Shown in pieces: positions 1 to 9,036 of a DNA stretch of 64,000 nucleotides. Position numbers and translations under genes: made by a program. Within the stretch, counting starts at the first letter, position 1; every line of letters begins with the position of its first letter. The stretch spans positions 163,759 to 227,758 of the forward strand of contig NZ_SBIK01000001.1 in assembly GCF_006503695.1 (NCBI RefSeq), given 5' to 3'. Origin of the DNA: Tepidiphilus succinatimandens (GTDB lineage: Bacteria > Pseudomonadota > Gammaproteobacteria > Burkholderiales > Rhodocyclaceae). Under the pieces are notes generated by a model. That model ran no database searches and was not told the origin of the DNA. It saw only the letters and a program-made list of their open reading frames with translations.

Positions 1-682
1 CGATGGCCGAGTGCCCGGCCTTGGTCACCGACAGGAAATGGTGCGGCGCCTGGGCCGCCTTGATGGCGTCGATGGCGATGCGCACGTTGCCGTCGGTGCC
101 GTTCTTGAACCCGACCGGGCAGGAGAGACCCGAAGCGAGCTCGCGGTGCACCTGGCTCTCGGTGGTACGCGCCCCGATCGCGCCCCAGGCGATGAGGTCG
201 GCGATGTACTGCGGCGTGATCATGTCGAGGAACTCGGTGGCGGCCGGCAGCCCCATCTCGGTGATCTCCCACAACAATCGACGGGCGAGGCGAATGCCGT
301 CGTTGATGCGGTAGGAGTCGTCCAGGTAGGGATCGTTGATGAGTCCTTTCCAGCCCACCGTCGTGCGCGGTTTCTCGAAGTAGACCCGCATCACCACCAG
401 CAGCTCGCCGCGCAGCCGGTCAGCCTGTTCCTTGAGCCGGCGGGCGTACTCCAGCGCCGCTTCCGGATCGTGGATGGAGCACGGCCCGACGATCGCGAGC
501 AGCCGGTCGTCGGCGCCGTAGAGGATGCGATGGATCGCCTGGCGCGCGAGGAAGGTGGTCTCGGCCGAGGCCGGCGTGGCGGGAAACTCGCGCAACACGT
601 GCGCTGGTGGCACGAGCTCCTTGATCTCCTTGATGCGCACGTCGTCGACGTGCAAACGGGTATGGGCTTTGACGGTGTTCAT
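1..682 (-). CDS. aroG: 3-deoxy-7-phosphoheptulonate synthase, class I (5' part)
   Basis: Condenses phosphoenolpyruvate and erythrose-4-phosphate to DAHP, the first step of the shikimate pathway. Only the first 227 residues are present because the gene runs off the left edge. The family signature GPCSIHDP lies at residues 66-73 and YFEKPRTTVGWKG at 101-113, both in the substrate-binding region of class I enzymes. The start ATG at 682 is preceded by a GAGGAAAG ribosome-binding site. Which isozyme (AroF, AroG or AroH type) and hence which feedback inhibitor cannot be told from this part. It lies 17 bases downstream of mog on the same strand. Confidence 0.9.
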   Translation of the reverse strand, partial: MNTVKAHTRLHVDDVRIKEIKELVPPAHVLREFPATPASAETTFLARQAIHRILYGADDRLLAIVGPCSIHDPEAALEYARRLKEQADRLRGELLVVMRVYFEKPRTTVGWKGLINDPYLDDSYRINDGIRLARRLLWEITEMGLPAATEFLDMITPQYIADLIAWGAIGARTTESQVHRELASGLSCPVGFKNGTDGNVRIAIDAIKAAQAPHHFLSVTKAGHSAI

Positions 683-699
683 AGGCTTTCCTCGTTGGC

Positions 700-1290
700 T
701 CATCCCTGAGAGGGTTTGACGGCGCTCTTGGGGCGAAACGCTGCGACGACCGCGGGATCCGTTTCCAGATAGGGCCCGCCGATGAGATCGATCGCGTAGG
801 GAATCGCCGCGAAGATGCCGGCGTGGATCACCTTGCCGTCGGCATCGCGCAGCCCCTCCAGGGTTTCCTGAATGGACTTCGGCTGCCCCGGAAGGTTCAC
901 GATCAGGGTGCGACCGCGGATCACCGCCACCTGGCGCGACAGGATGGCGGTGGGGACGAAACGCAGGCCGATGCGCCGCATCTCTTCGCCAAAGCCGGGC
1001 AGCTCCTTCTCACCCACGGCGAGCGTCGCCTCGGGCGTGACGTCGCGCGGGGCCGGACCCGTCCCGCCGGTGGTGAAGACGAGGCAGCAGCCGAGCTCGT
1101 CGGCCAGTTCGATCAAGGTGCGCTCGATCACGGGCCGCTCGTCGGGAATCAGGCGCTTCTCCGCGCGCCAGGGCGAAACGAGCGCCCGGGAAAGCCATGC
1201 CTCCAGCGCCGGCAGGCCACGATCCTCATAGACGCCCTGGCTTGCCCGATCGCTCACCGACACGAGTCCGATCACCGCTTCCGCCTTCAT
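700..1290 (-). CDS. mog: molybdopterin adenylyltransferase
   Basis: Activates molybdopterin by adenylylation before molybdenum insertion in Moco biosynthesis, in the cytoplasm. The 196-residue protein has the MoaB/Mog fold signatures: SVSDRAS near residue 11, GGTG at 75-78 and RDVTPEA at 82-88, the nucleotide/pterin-binding loop. Length matches stand-alone bacterial Mog. Its ATG overlaps the stop of darP by the four bases ATGA, so the two are probably co-translated. The closely related MoaB family is the main alternative; the length and the YEDRG segment favour Mog. Confidence 0.93.
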   Translation of the reverse strand: MKAEAVIGLVSVSDRASQGVYEDRGLPALEAWLSRALVSPWRAEKRLIPDERPVIERTLIELADELGCCLVFTTGGTGPAPRDVTPEATLAVGEKELPGFGEEMRRIGLRFVPTAILSRQVAVIRGRTLIVNLPGQPKSIQETLEGLRDADGKVIHAGIFAAIPYAIDLIGGPYLETDPAVVAAFRPKSAVKPSQG

Positions 1291-1850
1291 TCCTCTCCCC
1301 CTTCTTCTGCGGCCGAATCCAACCTTCCCTCTGCCTCGCGCGCCTCGAAGAGCACCTTCAGCTCGCGATAGAGCGCACGATAGGACTCACCCGTCGGCTC
1401 CCCCTTCTGCCGTTCTTCCAGCACCTTGCGCCGCAGCGCACGCAGGTGCTGCACGTCGGCCTGCGGCGCCCAGGCAAGGATCTCGCCCAGCACGCGTTCG
1501 TCTTCGAGGAAACGCTCGCGCAGCCGTTCCAGCTGCGCCCGGCGCGCTTTGGCCTGCGGCGAATCGCCCTCCAGCCCGGCAAGCCGCTGTGCGATTCCCG
1601 CCGCATCGACGTCGCGCATGAGGCGGCCGACGTACTGCATCTGCCGCCGCCGCGCCTCATGCTTGCCTTCCAGACGCTTGGCTTCCAGGATGGCCCCAAG
1701 CAGAGTTTCGGGCAGATCGAGCCGCGCCAGACGCTCGCGCGACAGCGCCGTGAGCCGCTCGCCCAAATCCTGCAAGGCGAGCATCGCTTTCTTTCGCCTC
1801 GTCTTCGAGGGCGGAGCTTCGGGGCGGGACGGCGGCAGGGAGGAGGTCAT
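1287..1850 (-). CDS. darP: DarP/YjgA-family ribosome biogenesis factor (DUF615)
   Basis: A 187-residue highly charged, helix-rich protein of the DUF615 family, whose E. coli member (DarP, formerly YjgA) associates with late 50S precursors. Visible are the N-terminal basic stretch KTRRKKAM, the segment LPETLLGAILEAKRL and the C-terminal LRALRRKVLEERQKGEP, all typical of the family. An upstream in-frame ATG at 1964 exists, but the start at 1850 gives the normal family length and has AGGGAGGAGG-type purines nearby. It is divergent from pmbA, as in many Gamma- and Betaproteobacteria, and overlaps mog by ATGA. Confidence 0.9.
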   Translation of the reverse strand: MTSSLPPSRPEAPPSKTRRKKAMLALQDLGERLTALSRERLARLDLPETLLGAILEAKRLEGKHEARRRQMQYVGRLMRDVDAAGIAQRLAGLEGDSPQAKARRAQLERLRERFLEDERVLGEILAWAPQADVQHLRALRRKVLEERQKGEPTGESYRALYRELKVLFEAREAEGRLDSAAEEGGEE

Positions 1851-1921
1851 CGGCAAGGATTGCTCGGGATTACGGTCAGGGAAGGATAGAATTATAAGCC
1901 AGTCCCTCAGGAGAGCCCGGA

Positions 1922-3268
1922 ATGCCAGCGGTCGAATTTGCCTATCCCCGCGATGAACTCGCACGCATCGCCGAGGCGGCGCTCGCCCAGGCGCGCACGC
2001 TCGGCGCCGATGCGGCCGAAGTCAGCGTCTCCGAAGACCGGGGCCTGTCGGTGACGGTGCGCCGCGGCGCGCTCGAGACGCTCGAACACCATCACGACAA
2101 GGGTTTGAGCGTCACGGTCTATGTCGGCCAGCGCCAAGGGCATGCAAGCTCGAGCGACCTGAACCCGGAGGCGATCGAACGCACCGTCGCCGCTGCCGTG
2201 GCCATCGCCCGGCTCACCGCCGAAGACGATGCGGCCGGCTTGCCCGAGGCGCAGCGCCTGGCCGACCCGCAGCGCGTTCCCGACCTCTCGCTTTTCCACC
2301 CCTGGGCGCTGGAAGCGGAAGCGGCGATCGAACTCGCCCGCGCCTGCGAGGCGGCCGCCCTCGCGGTGGATGCCCGCATCGCCAATTCCGAAGGGGCGAC
2401 GGTCTCGACCCAGGCGCACCAGTTCGTGCTCGCCAATTCGCTCGGTTTCCTCGCCGGCTACCCGACCACGGCGCATAGCCTCTCCTGCAGCGTGATCGCC
2501 CAGGACGAAGCGGGCATGGAGCGCGACCATTGGTGGGATTGGCGGCGCGATCCGCTCGATCTCGAACCGGCCGAGACGATCGGACGCAGTGCCGGACGGC
2601 GGGCGATCGCCCGGCTCGGCGCCCGGCGCCTCCCCACCGGTACCTACCCCGTCGTGTTCGACCACACCGTCTCGGGCAGCCTGCTGTCCCACTTCGTCCA
2701 TGCCGCGAGCGGCGGCGCCCTCTACCGCAAGTCCTCCTTCCTGCTCGGTAAACTCGGCGAACGCATCTTCTCCCCCCTCGTCACCGTGCTCGAGGATCCT
2801 TTCATCGCCAAGGCCCCCGGTTCGGCCCCTTTCGACGACGAGGGCGTGGCCACGGCCAAACGCACCGTGGTGGCCGAAGGCGTGCTGCAGGGCTGGTTCC
2901 TCTCCACCTACTCCGGGCGCAAACTGGGCCTGCCGAGCACCGGCAACGCCGGCGGAGCGCACAACCTGTTCGTGCCGCCGACGCACGAAAGTCGCGAAGC
3001 GCTGCTGCGCGAGATGGGGCGGGGTCTGCTCGTCACCGAACTGATGGGGCATGGCGTCAATCCCGTCACCGGCGATTATTCCCGCGGCGCGGCCGGCTTC
3101 TGGGTGGAGGGTGGTGAAATCGTCCACCCGGTGAGCGAGATCACCATCGCCGGCAATTTGCTGCAGATGTTCGCCGCCATCGGCGGCGTGGCCGACGACG
3201 CCCGTCCCTGCCACCGCTACCGCCTCGGCTCCACCCTGATCGAAGCGATGCAGGTGGCCGGCGACTGA
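1922..3268 (+). CDS. pmbA: metalloprotease PmbA (TldE)
   Basis: One half of the TldD/TldE (PmbA) heterodimeric zinc protease, which degrades unfolded or modified peptides; in E. coli it matures microcin B17 and degrades CcdA. The 448-residue protein carries the family C-terminal block with ELMGHGVNPVTGDYSRGAAG and FWVEGGEIVHPVSEITIAGN. The TldE partner lacks the HEXXH metal motif found in TldD, and none is seen here. The start is preceded by AGGAG at about 1908. A TATAAG hexamer at 1893-1898 is a plausible -10 element. The darP-pmbA divergent pairing is common. Confidence 0.94.
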   Translation: MPAVEFAYPRDELARIAEAALAQARTLGADAAEVSVSEDRGLSVTVRRGALETLEHHHDKGLSVTVYVGQRQGHASSSDLNPEAIERTVAAAVAIARLTAEDDAAGLPEAQRLADPQRVPDLSLFHPWALEAEAAIELARACEAAALAVDARIANSEGATVSTQAHQFVLANSLGFLAGYPTTAHSLSCSVIAQDEAGMERDHWWDWRRDPLDLEPAETIGRSAGRRAIARLGARRLPTGTYPVVFDHTVSGSLLSHFVHAASGGALYRKSSFLLGKLGERIFSPLVTVLEDPFIAKAPGSAPFDDEGVATAKRTVVAEGVLQGWFLSTYSGRKLGLPSTGNAGGAHNLFVPPTHESREALLREMGRGLLVTELMGHGVNPVTGDYSRGAAGFWVEGGEIVHPVSEITIAGNLLQMFAAIGGVADDARPCHRYRLGSTLIEAMQVAGD

Positions 3269-3363
3269 AGCCAGGGCACACGCGAGCTCTGGTTTTTACG
3301 CTACCATCGCAACGGCGTTTCGGCGCGCCATCCAGCCTTCAACCACACAAAGGGAGACCCACC

Positions 3364-4446
3364 ATGCAACGACGCAAGTTCCTCCAGGGAGCCGGCATCG
3401 CCGGCATTCTCGCCAGCGGCACCGCTCCAGCCATCGTCATGGCGCAGCAGAACATCCGCTGGCGCCTCGCCTCGAGCTTTCCCAAGTCGCTCGACACCAT
3501 CTTCGGCGCGGCCGAGGAGATGAGCAAAACCATCAGCGAACTCTCCGAAGGCAAGTTCCAGATCGACGTCTTCGCCGCCGGCGAGCTGGTGCCGGCCTTC
3601 GGCGTCTTCGACGCGGTGCAGCAAGGTACCGTCGAGATGGCCCACACCGCCTCGTACTACTACGTCGGCAAGAACGACGCGCTTGCCTTCGACTGCGCCG
3701 TCCCCTTCGGCCTCAACGCACGCATGATCAACGCCTGGATGTACGACGCCGGCGGTCTGCAGCTGATGCGCGAGCTCTTCGCCCGCTACGACATCGTCAA
3801 CTTCCCCCTGGGCAACACCGGCGCCCAGTGGGGCGGCTGGTACCGCAAGGAGATCAAGTCGGTCGAGGATCTGAAAGGGCTGAAAATCCGCATCAGCAAC
3901 CTCGCCGGCCGCGTGCTCACCAAACTGGGCGCCGTGCCGCAGGCGATCCCCGGGGGCGAGCTCTACCAGGCGCTGGAAAAAGGCACGATCGATGCGGTGG
4001 AATGGACCACCGTCTATGACGACTACAAGCTCGGTTTCCACAAGGTGGCACCCTACGGCTACTACCCCGCATGGTGGGAAGGCGGCGCCCAGCTGTCGCT
4101 CTACGTCAACAAGAAAGCCTACGAAGGGCTGCCCAAGCGCTACCAGGAACTGATCCGCATCGCCGCGAGCGACGCCCACACCCGCATGACGGCAAAGTAC
4201 GACGCACGCAATCCCGACACCATCCGCAAGCTGGTCGCGGAAGGAGCGAAGATCAACCGCTTCCCCAAAGACATGATGGACGCCTCGTTCAAGGCCCGCA
4301 ACGAGCTCTTCGCCGAGCTCAACGACACCAACCCCGACTGGAAGAAGATCTACGCGCACTACGAGAAATTCCTGCGCGACGAGTACTCCTGGTTCCGCCT
4401 CTCGGAGATGAGCTACGACCAGTACATGACGAGCATCAAGCTCTGA
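3364..4446 (+). CDS. dctP: TRAP transporter solute-binding protein (DctP family)
   Basis: Periplasmic receptor of a tripartite ATP-independent periplasmic transporter. It begins with a twin-arginine type signal (MQRRKFLQGAG, then a hydrophobic stretch to about residue 28), so Tat export is likely; tatABC lie elsewhere in this window. The mature part has the DctP fold with GELYQALEKGTIDAVEWT, the helix that closes over the carboxylate ligand. The subfamily resembles 2-oxo- or hydroxy-acid binders, but the substrate is not certain. No dctQ or dctM membrane genes are next to it, so its transporter must be encoded elsewhere. A perfect palindromic hairpin follows its stop. Confidence 0.92.
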   Translation: MQRRKFLQGAGIAGILASGTAPAIVMAQQNIRWRLASSFPKSLDTIFGAAEEMSKTISELSEGKFQIDVFAAGELVPAFGVFDAVQQGTVEMAHTASYYYVGKNDALAFDCAVPFGLNARMINAWMYDAGGLQLMRELFARYDIVNFPLGNTGAQWGGWYRKEIKSVEDLKGLKIRISNLAGRVLTKLGAVPQAIPGGELYQALEKGTIDAVEWTTVYDDYKLGFHKVAPYGYYPAWWEGGAQLSLYVNKKAYEGLPKRYQELIRIAASDAHTRMTAKYDARNPDTIRKLVAEGAKINRFPKDMMDASFKARNELFAELNDTNPDWKKIYAHYEKFLRDEYSWFRLSEMSYDQYMTSIKL

Positions 4447-4472
4447 GCCGGCCAGGTTTTTGGGTGGCAAAG

Positions 4473-4492
4473 AACGGCCCCGCGGGGCCGTT
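4473..4492. terminator. bidirectional hairpin between dctP and trpE
   Basis: A perfect 20-base palindrome (AACGGCCCCG and its complement) lies in the 48-base gap between the convergent dctP and trpE stops. Its position suits termination from both sides. Only short T or A runs flank it, so its strength is uncertain. Confidence 0.7.
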
Positions 4493-4494
4493 CC

Positions 4495-5985
4495 TCATTG
4501 CGCCGGCGGCTCGTCCAACCCCGCTTCGGCCATCTCGGCGGCCTTGAGCATGGCGCGCGCCTTGTTGCGCGTCTCCTGCCATTCGGCCTCCGGGTTGGAA
4601 TCGGCGACGATGCCCGCGCCCGCCTGCACGTGGATGGTCCCGTCCTTGATGACGGCGGTGCGGATGGCGATCGCCAGATCCATTTCCCCGTGAAAGCCGA
4701 TGTAGCCCACCGCCCCGGCGTAGATGCCGCGCTTCACCGGTTCGAGCTCATCGATGATCTCCATCGCCCGCACCTTGGGTGCGCCGCTCACCGTTCCGGC
4801 GGGGAAGGCGGCGCGCAGCACCGACAAGGGCGTCTCGCGCTCACCGAGCTCGCCCTCGACCTGCGAGACGATGTGCATCACGTGCGAATAGCGCTCGATG
4901 GCGAAGGACTCGGTCACTTTCACCGAACCGGTCTTGGCCACGCGCCCCACGTCGTTGCGCCCCAGATCGAGCAGCTGCACGTGCTCGGCGCGCTCCTTCT
5001 CGTCGGCAAGCAGCTCCCGCTCCAGCGCCTGATCTTCGGCCGGGGTGGCGCCGCGCGGGCGGGTGCCGGCGATGGGACGCACGATCACCTTGCGCGCCGT
5101 GCCTTCGTCTTCGAGGCGCACGAGGATCTCGGGCGAGGCGCCCACCACGTGAAACTCCTCGAAGTCGAAGTAGAAGAGATAGGGCGAAGGATTGAGCGAA
5201 CGGATGGCGCGGTAGAGCGTGAGCGGATCGGCGCGAAAGGGCTTGCTCATGCGCTGCGACAGCACCACCTGCATGACGTCGCCCTCGACGATGTAGCGCT
5301 TGATCCGCTCCACGGCCGCTTTGAAAGCTTCCTCGCCGAAGGCCGACGCCGGCTCGCTGGGGGGAAAGGGGCGCGAGACGGGGATACGCACCGGCGTGCG
5401 CAGCCGCTCGAGCAGTTCCTGCAGGCGTTTCTTGGCACGGCGATAGGCTCCGGGCACCTCGGGCTCGGCGTAGACCACCAGCGTGAGCTTGCCGGTGAGG
5501 TTGTCGACGATGGCGAGCTCTTCGGAGACGAGCAAAAGGATGTCGGGCGTGCCGATCGGATCGGGTTTCTCGATGCCGGCAAGGCGCGGCTCGATGTAGC
5601 GCACCGTGTCGTAGCCGAAGTAGCCCACGAGCCCGCCGAGGAAGCGCGGCAGCCCGGCACGCGGCGGCACCTTGATGCGATCGAGATACTCGCCGATGAA
5701 GGTGAGCGGATCGCCGTAGTCGCGCCGCTCCACGAGCCGGTTGCCGTGCAGCAGCAAGGCGCTGCGGCCGTAGACTTCGAGGCGCACCGGGCTGGAGAGC
5801 CCAATCATGGAATAGCGCCCAAAACGCTCGCCACCCTGTACCGATTCGAGCAGGTAGCTCCAGGGTCCATCGGCGAGCTTGAGATACAAGGAGAGCGGCG
5901 TGTCGAGGTCGCAAAAGGTGGTGAGCGTGACCGGGATGCGGTTGTAGCCCTGCGCCGCGAGGGCGTCGAATTCGGATTCCTGCAT
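4495..5985 (-). CDS. trpE: anthranilate synthase component I
   Basis: Converts chorismate to anthranilate, using ammonia delivered by the TrpG glutaminase subunit; first committed step of tryptophan synthesis. The 496-residue protein has the N-terminal regulatory half ([16 protein letters not shown] near residue 22; the LES segment that binds feedback tryptophan) and the chorismate-binding C-terminal half, with [30 protein letters not shown] and [15 protein letters not shown]. It follows gph by 19 bases, in the usual betaproteobacterial rpe-gph-trpE order. The trpG, trpD and trpC genes that normally follow are absent; a convergent dctP lies there instead. Confidence 0.97.
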   Translation of the reverse strand: MQESEFDALAAQGYNRIPVTLTTFCDLDTPLSLYLKLADGPWSYLLESVQGGERFGRYSMIGLSSPVRLEVYGRSALLLHGNRLVERRDYGDPLTFIGEYLDRIKVPPRAGLPRFLGGLVGYFGYDTVRYIEPRLAGIEKPDPIGTPDILLLVSEELAIVDNLTGKLTLVVYAEPEVPGAYRRAKKRLQELLERLRTPVRIPVSRPFPPSEPASAFGEEAFKAAVERIKRYIVEGDVMQVVLSQRMSKPFRADPLTLYRAIRSLNPSPYLFYFDFEEFHVVGASPEILVRLEDEGTARKVIVRPIAGTRPRGATPAEDQALERELLADEKERAEHVQLLDLGRNDVGRVAKTGSVKVTESFAIERYSHVMHIVSQVEGELGERETPLSVLRAAFPAGTVSGAPKVRAMEIIDELEPVKRGIYAGAVGYIGFHGEMDLAIAIRTAVIKDGTIHVQAGAGIVADSNPEAEWQETRNKARAMLKAAEMAEAGLDEPPAQ

Positions 5986-6004
5986 GGCTTCGCCCTGGAA
6001 GGAC

Positions 6005-6676
6005 TCAAGCCAAGTAGTTTAGCAGCTCCGGGAAGCGATCGAGAAAGACGGCGACCGGCAGACGACGCAAAGCGTCGGGATCGCCGTAGCCATAGGTGAC
6101 GAGTGCCACCGCCACCCCTGCCCCCTGTCCTGCCTGGGCGTCGATGGCCGAATCGCCCACGAGCAGCGCCCGCTCGGCCGGACGGTTGAGGTGTTCACAG
6201 GCGTGCAGCACCATGGCCGGATCGGGTTTCTTCACCGGCAGGGTGTCGCCGGCGACGACGACGTCGAAAAACGGCGCCAGATCGAGCGCTTCGAGCAGCG
6301 GCAGGGTGAATTCCCAGTCCTTGTTGGTGACGCAGCCCATCACCAGGCCGCGGCAGGAAAGTTCGGCGAGCGTCTCCGGCACACCCTCGTAGGGGCGGCT
6401 GGCCGTGCCATTGACCACGGCGTAGTGCGCCTTGAAGCGGTTCGTGGCTTCGGCCACCTCCGCCGGGTCGGTACGGCCGTTGGCGGCCATGAAGCGGCGC
6501 ACCAGCTCGGCGATGCCATCGCCCACCCAGCCGCGGATCGCCTGCGGCGAGGAAACCGGCAGGCCGAGGTCGCTCAAGGTGCGCGCCGCAGCCTCGGCGA
6601 GGTCGGGCAAGGTGTCGACCAGGGTTCCGTCCAGATCGAACAGCAAGGCTTCCGCCGCGATCGGCTTGGCACTCAT
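6005..6676 (-). CDS. gph: phosphoglycolate phosphatase
   Basis: HAD-superfamily phosphatase that hydrolyses 2-phosphoglycolate produced by DNA repair or by Rubisco oxygenation. Of 223 residues; motif [13 protein letters not shown] at about 11-22 (nucleophile Asp), motif [10 protein letters not shown], motif III KKPDPAM and motif [19 protein letters not shown], which together identify the Gph/CbbZ subgroup. It overlaps rpe by ATGA, and rpe-gph-trpE form one transcription unit. If the organism fixes CO2 through the Calvin cycle this gene would also serve photorespiratory salvage, but no Rubisco gene is in the window. Confidence 0.95.
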   Translation of the reverse strand: MSAKPIAAEALLFDLDGTLVDTLPDLAEAAARTLSDLGLPVSSPQAIRGWVGDGIAELVRRFMAANGRTDPAEVAEATNRFKAHYAVVNGTASRPYEGVPETLAELSCRGLVMGCVTNKDWEFTLPLLEALDLAPFFDVVVAGDTLPVKKPDPAMVLHACEHLNRPAERALLVGDSAIDAQAGQGAGVAVALVTYGYGDPDALRRLPVAVFLDRFPELLNYLA

Positions 6677-7389
6677 CTTTTCTTCCTTTCCACGGTTTGC
6701 AGCCGGGCCTTCATCCCAGCGATGATCGAATCGTAGCGGTGGGGATCCTCTGAGCGGGCGGCGCCGAACACCGCCGAACCGGCGACGAAGACGTCCGCCC
6801 CCGCTTCCGCCACCTCGGCGAGGTTGTCGAGGTTCACGCCGCCGTCGACTTCCAGAAGCAGACGGCGGCCACTCTCATCGGCATAACGATCCAGCATGGT
6901 ACGCGCGGCGGCGATTTTTTTCAAGGCATGCGGAATGAAGCGCTGGCCGCCGAAACCGGGGTTGACGCTCATGAGCAGCACGAAATCGAGCCGATCGAGT
7001 ACGTGTTCGAGCCAGACGAGCGGGGTGGCCGGATTGAGCACGAGCCCCGCGCGGCAGCCGCAGGAGCGGATGAGCTCGAGCGTGCGGTCGACGTGCTCGG
7101 ACGCTTCGGGGTGAAAGGAGATGAGATCGGCCCCCGCCTCGGCGAACTGCGGCACCAGCGCATCGACCGGTTTCACCATCAGATGCACGTCGATCGGCAC
7201 GGTGGCGTAGGGCTTGATCGCACGGCACACCATTGGCCCCATCGTGAGATTGGGGACGTAGTGGTTGTCCATCACGTCGAAGTGGATCCAGTCCGCCCCG
7301 GCGGCGATCACGTCGCGCACTTCTTCACCGAGACGGGCAAAATCGGCCGACAAGAGACTGGGAGCGATCAAGAAAGTCGAGGCATTCAT
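6673..7389 (-). CDS. rpe: ribulose-phosphate 3-epimerase
   Basis: Interconverts ribulose-5-phosphate and xylulose-5-phosphate in the pentose phosphate (and Calvin) pathway. The 238-residue TIM barrel shows [39 protein letters not shown] and VDGGVN, containing the metal-binding histidines and catalytic aspartates. The reading frame is open further upstream, but the ATG at 7389 gives the family N-terminus and overlaps the FHA gene stop by ATGA. It is the fourth gene of a run that starts with the ornithine-cyclodeaminase-like gene or with sucC. Confidence 0.96.
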   Translation of the reverse strand: MNASTFLIAPSLLSADFARLGEEVRDVIAAGADWIHFDVMDNHYVPNLTMGPMVCRAIKPYATVPIDVHLMVKPVDALVPQFAEAGADLISFHPEASEHVDRTLELIRSCGCRAGLVLNPATPLVWLEHVLDRLDFVLLMSVNPGFGGQRFIPHALKKIAAARTMLDRYADESGRRLLLEVDGGVNLDNLAEVAEAGADVFVAGSAVFGAARSEDPHRYDSIIAGMKARLQTVERKKR

Positions 7390-8045
7390 GAGGCGGGGGG
7401 TGGCGCGTAGAGGAAGATGAATTCCACGGTGTCGATCACCACGCGATCCCGGTCGTGCAGCGGCACGAAGGGCGCGTTGGGGAAGACGCCGTTGATCTTG
7501 GGTGGCGCTCCGCTTTCGTGGCGCAGTAACACCCGCCAGCCCTGATCGATGAGGGCGATGACGGTGTGTCCGGCCTTCCCCAGGCGGGTCACCTCGCGCA
7601 CCAGGGGAATCGTGCGGGTCTGACCGTTGTTCATGCCCATCCGCAGTTGGGGAACGAGCCCGCGGCGCAGCAGCGCGTCTTGGGTGGCGGCGGGCCAAGG
7701 AGGGGTGCGCTCGAGGCGGGAAGCACCGTAGAGGAAATGGTAACGGGCGATGCGAAACGCTTCGCCCGGCTTGAGGCGGTATTGCTGGATCTTCTTGCCC
7801 TCGACCCAGGTGCCGTTGCGGCTGCCCAAATCCTCGAGAAGGAGCTCGCCCCTCGAGGGCTGCAGGCGGGCATGCTGCCCGCTCACCGCCAGGCTATCGA
7901 TGCGCAGATCGTTGCCCGGTTTGCGGCCGATGAAGAACTCGCGGGCGGGAAGATCGACGCGCACGAGCTCGCTGCCGTGATGGATGACCCGCAAGTGCCC
8001 CGCCCCTGCGGCAGGGGCGGGATCGGAATCAGTCGCAACCCCCAT
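7386..8045 (-). CDS. tandem FHA-domain protein
   Basis: A 219-residue cytoplasmic protein without signal or membrane segment. Residues about 17-105 form a clear forkhead-associated domain: [10 protein letters not shown] at 40-49, SGQHARL from Ser55 and [10 protein letters not shown] from Gly74, the residues that read phosphothreonine. Residues about 130-215 look like a second, degenerate FHA domain ([35 protein letters not shown]) without the Arg/Ser/His phosphopeptide contacts. Such proteins act as adaptors for Ser/Thr kinases; no kinase gene is nearby. It is coupled to rpe by an ATGA overlap. Its partner and role are unknown. Confidence 0.85.
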   Translation of the reverse strand: MGVATDSDPAPAAGAGHLRVIHHGSELVRVDLPAREFFIGRKPGNDLRIDSLAVSGQHARLQPSRGELLLEDLGSRNGTWVEGKKIQQYRLKPGEAFRIARYHFLYGASRLERTPPWPAATQDALLRRGLVPQLRMGMNNGQTRTIPLVREVTRLGKAGHTVIALIDQGWRVLLRHESGAPPKINGVFPNAPFVPLHDRDRVVIDTVEFIFLYAPPPAS

Positions 8046-8054
8046 GGCATGTCC

Positions 8055-9008
8055 TCAGTAGGGCAAGGGACGACCCAGCCCGCGCTCGCGCGCGCGTTCG
8101 AGCACCAGGGCCGCCACGGCGAGATCCTGCACCGCCATGCCCTGCGATTCGAAGAGGGTGATCTGGCGCCCGTCCCTGCGTCCGGGGCGCATGCCGGCGA
8201 TCACCTCGCCCAGTTCTGCCCACAGCCCCGGGCGGGTGCGGCCTTTCTCCAGCGCCGGCAGCAGGTCACCCGCCTCGCGCAAGGCCACCTCGCGGCTGTC
8301 GACGCAGATGAGGTCGGCGCGCAGCACGGCCTTCTCCGGTAGCTCTTGGCGCGCGAGGCTGTTCGAGCCGGCGGCGGTGACATGCACCCCCTCTTCGAGC
8401 CAGTCGGCCTCGAGCACCGGCTTGGGCGAGGTGGTGACGGTGACGACGACGTCGGCGCCACGCACCGCCGCCTCGATGGACTCGGCCGGCACGAACTTCC
8501 GCCCGGTACGTTGCACCATGGTCTCGCAGAAGGCGCGCACGTGCTCGGGGGTACGCGCGGCGACACGGAAGGTCTCGATCGGCAGTGCTTCGGCAAGCGC
8601 CAGCGCCTGCCCCTGGGCCTGCCAGCCGGCGCCGACGATGGCGGCGATCTTCGCATCGGGCCGAGCGAGGTATTTCGCCGCCACGCCGCCAGCCGCGCCG
8701 GTTCGCATCATGCCCAGCGTGTCGGCTTCCAGCACGGCCACGGGCTCGCCCGTGTCGCTGTCGAAGACGTGCACCCAGAAGCGGGCGCGGCCGCCCGAGG
8801 AGGTATAGACCTTGAAGCCGGTGAGCCGCTTGTCCGGCACCGCGCCTTGCAGCATGTGCGTCATCGAGGTGGGCAGGCGCACGCGCTGTCGGGGGTAATC
8901 CACGACTTCGCCCCTGGCGTGCGCCGCCATCACCGCCTCGACGGCGGCCATCACGGAGGGCATGTCGAGCAGCCCGGCGACTTCTTCTTCCTGCAGATAA
9001 ATGGCCAC
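8055..9008 (-). CDS. ornithine cyclodeaminase / mu-crystallin family dehydrogenase
   Basis: A 317-residue NAD(P)-dependent enzyme of the ornithine cyclodeaminase/mu-crystallin family, which includes ornithine cyclodeaminase, alanine dehydrogenase and ketimine or pyrroline-2-carboxylate reductases. Visible are the substrate-binding RTGAAGGVAAKYLARPDA, the Rossmann motif IVGAGWQAQGQALAL near residue 129 and the C-terminal ESQGMAVQDLAVA. The exact substrate cannot be assigned from sequence alone; context (sucCD upstream, FHA gene downstream) does not decide it. It begins 28 bases after sucD, so it could be transcribed with sucCD. Confidence 0.88.
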   Translation of the reverse strand: MAIYLQEEEVAGLLDMPSVMAAVEAVMAAHARGEVVDYPRQRVRLPTSMTHMLQGAVPDKRLTGFKVYTSSGGRARFWVHVFDSDTGEPVAVLEADTLGMMRTGAAGGVAAKYLARPDAKIAAIVGAGWQAQGQALALAEALPIETFRVAARTPEHVRAFCETMVQRTGRKFVPAESIEAAVRGADVVVTVTTSPKPVLEADWLEEGVHVTAAGSNSLARQELPEKAVLRADLICVDSREVALREAGDLLPALEKGRTRPGLWAELGEVIAGMRPGRRDGRQITLFESQGMAVQDLAVAALVLERARERGLGRPLPY

Positions 9009-9036
9009 GCTCGCCTCCTCGGCGCCAGGGATGGGA

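Noticed and set aside
1907-3214. 435-codon minus-strand frame opposite pmbA
   Set aside because: Shadow of pmbA; Gly/Arg/Ala-rich with no recognisable domain.
4498-6099. 533-codon plus-strand frame opposite trpE
   Set aside because: Antisense shadow of trpE; no family motif and biased composition.
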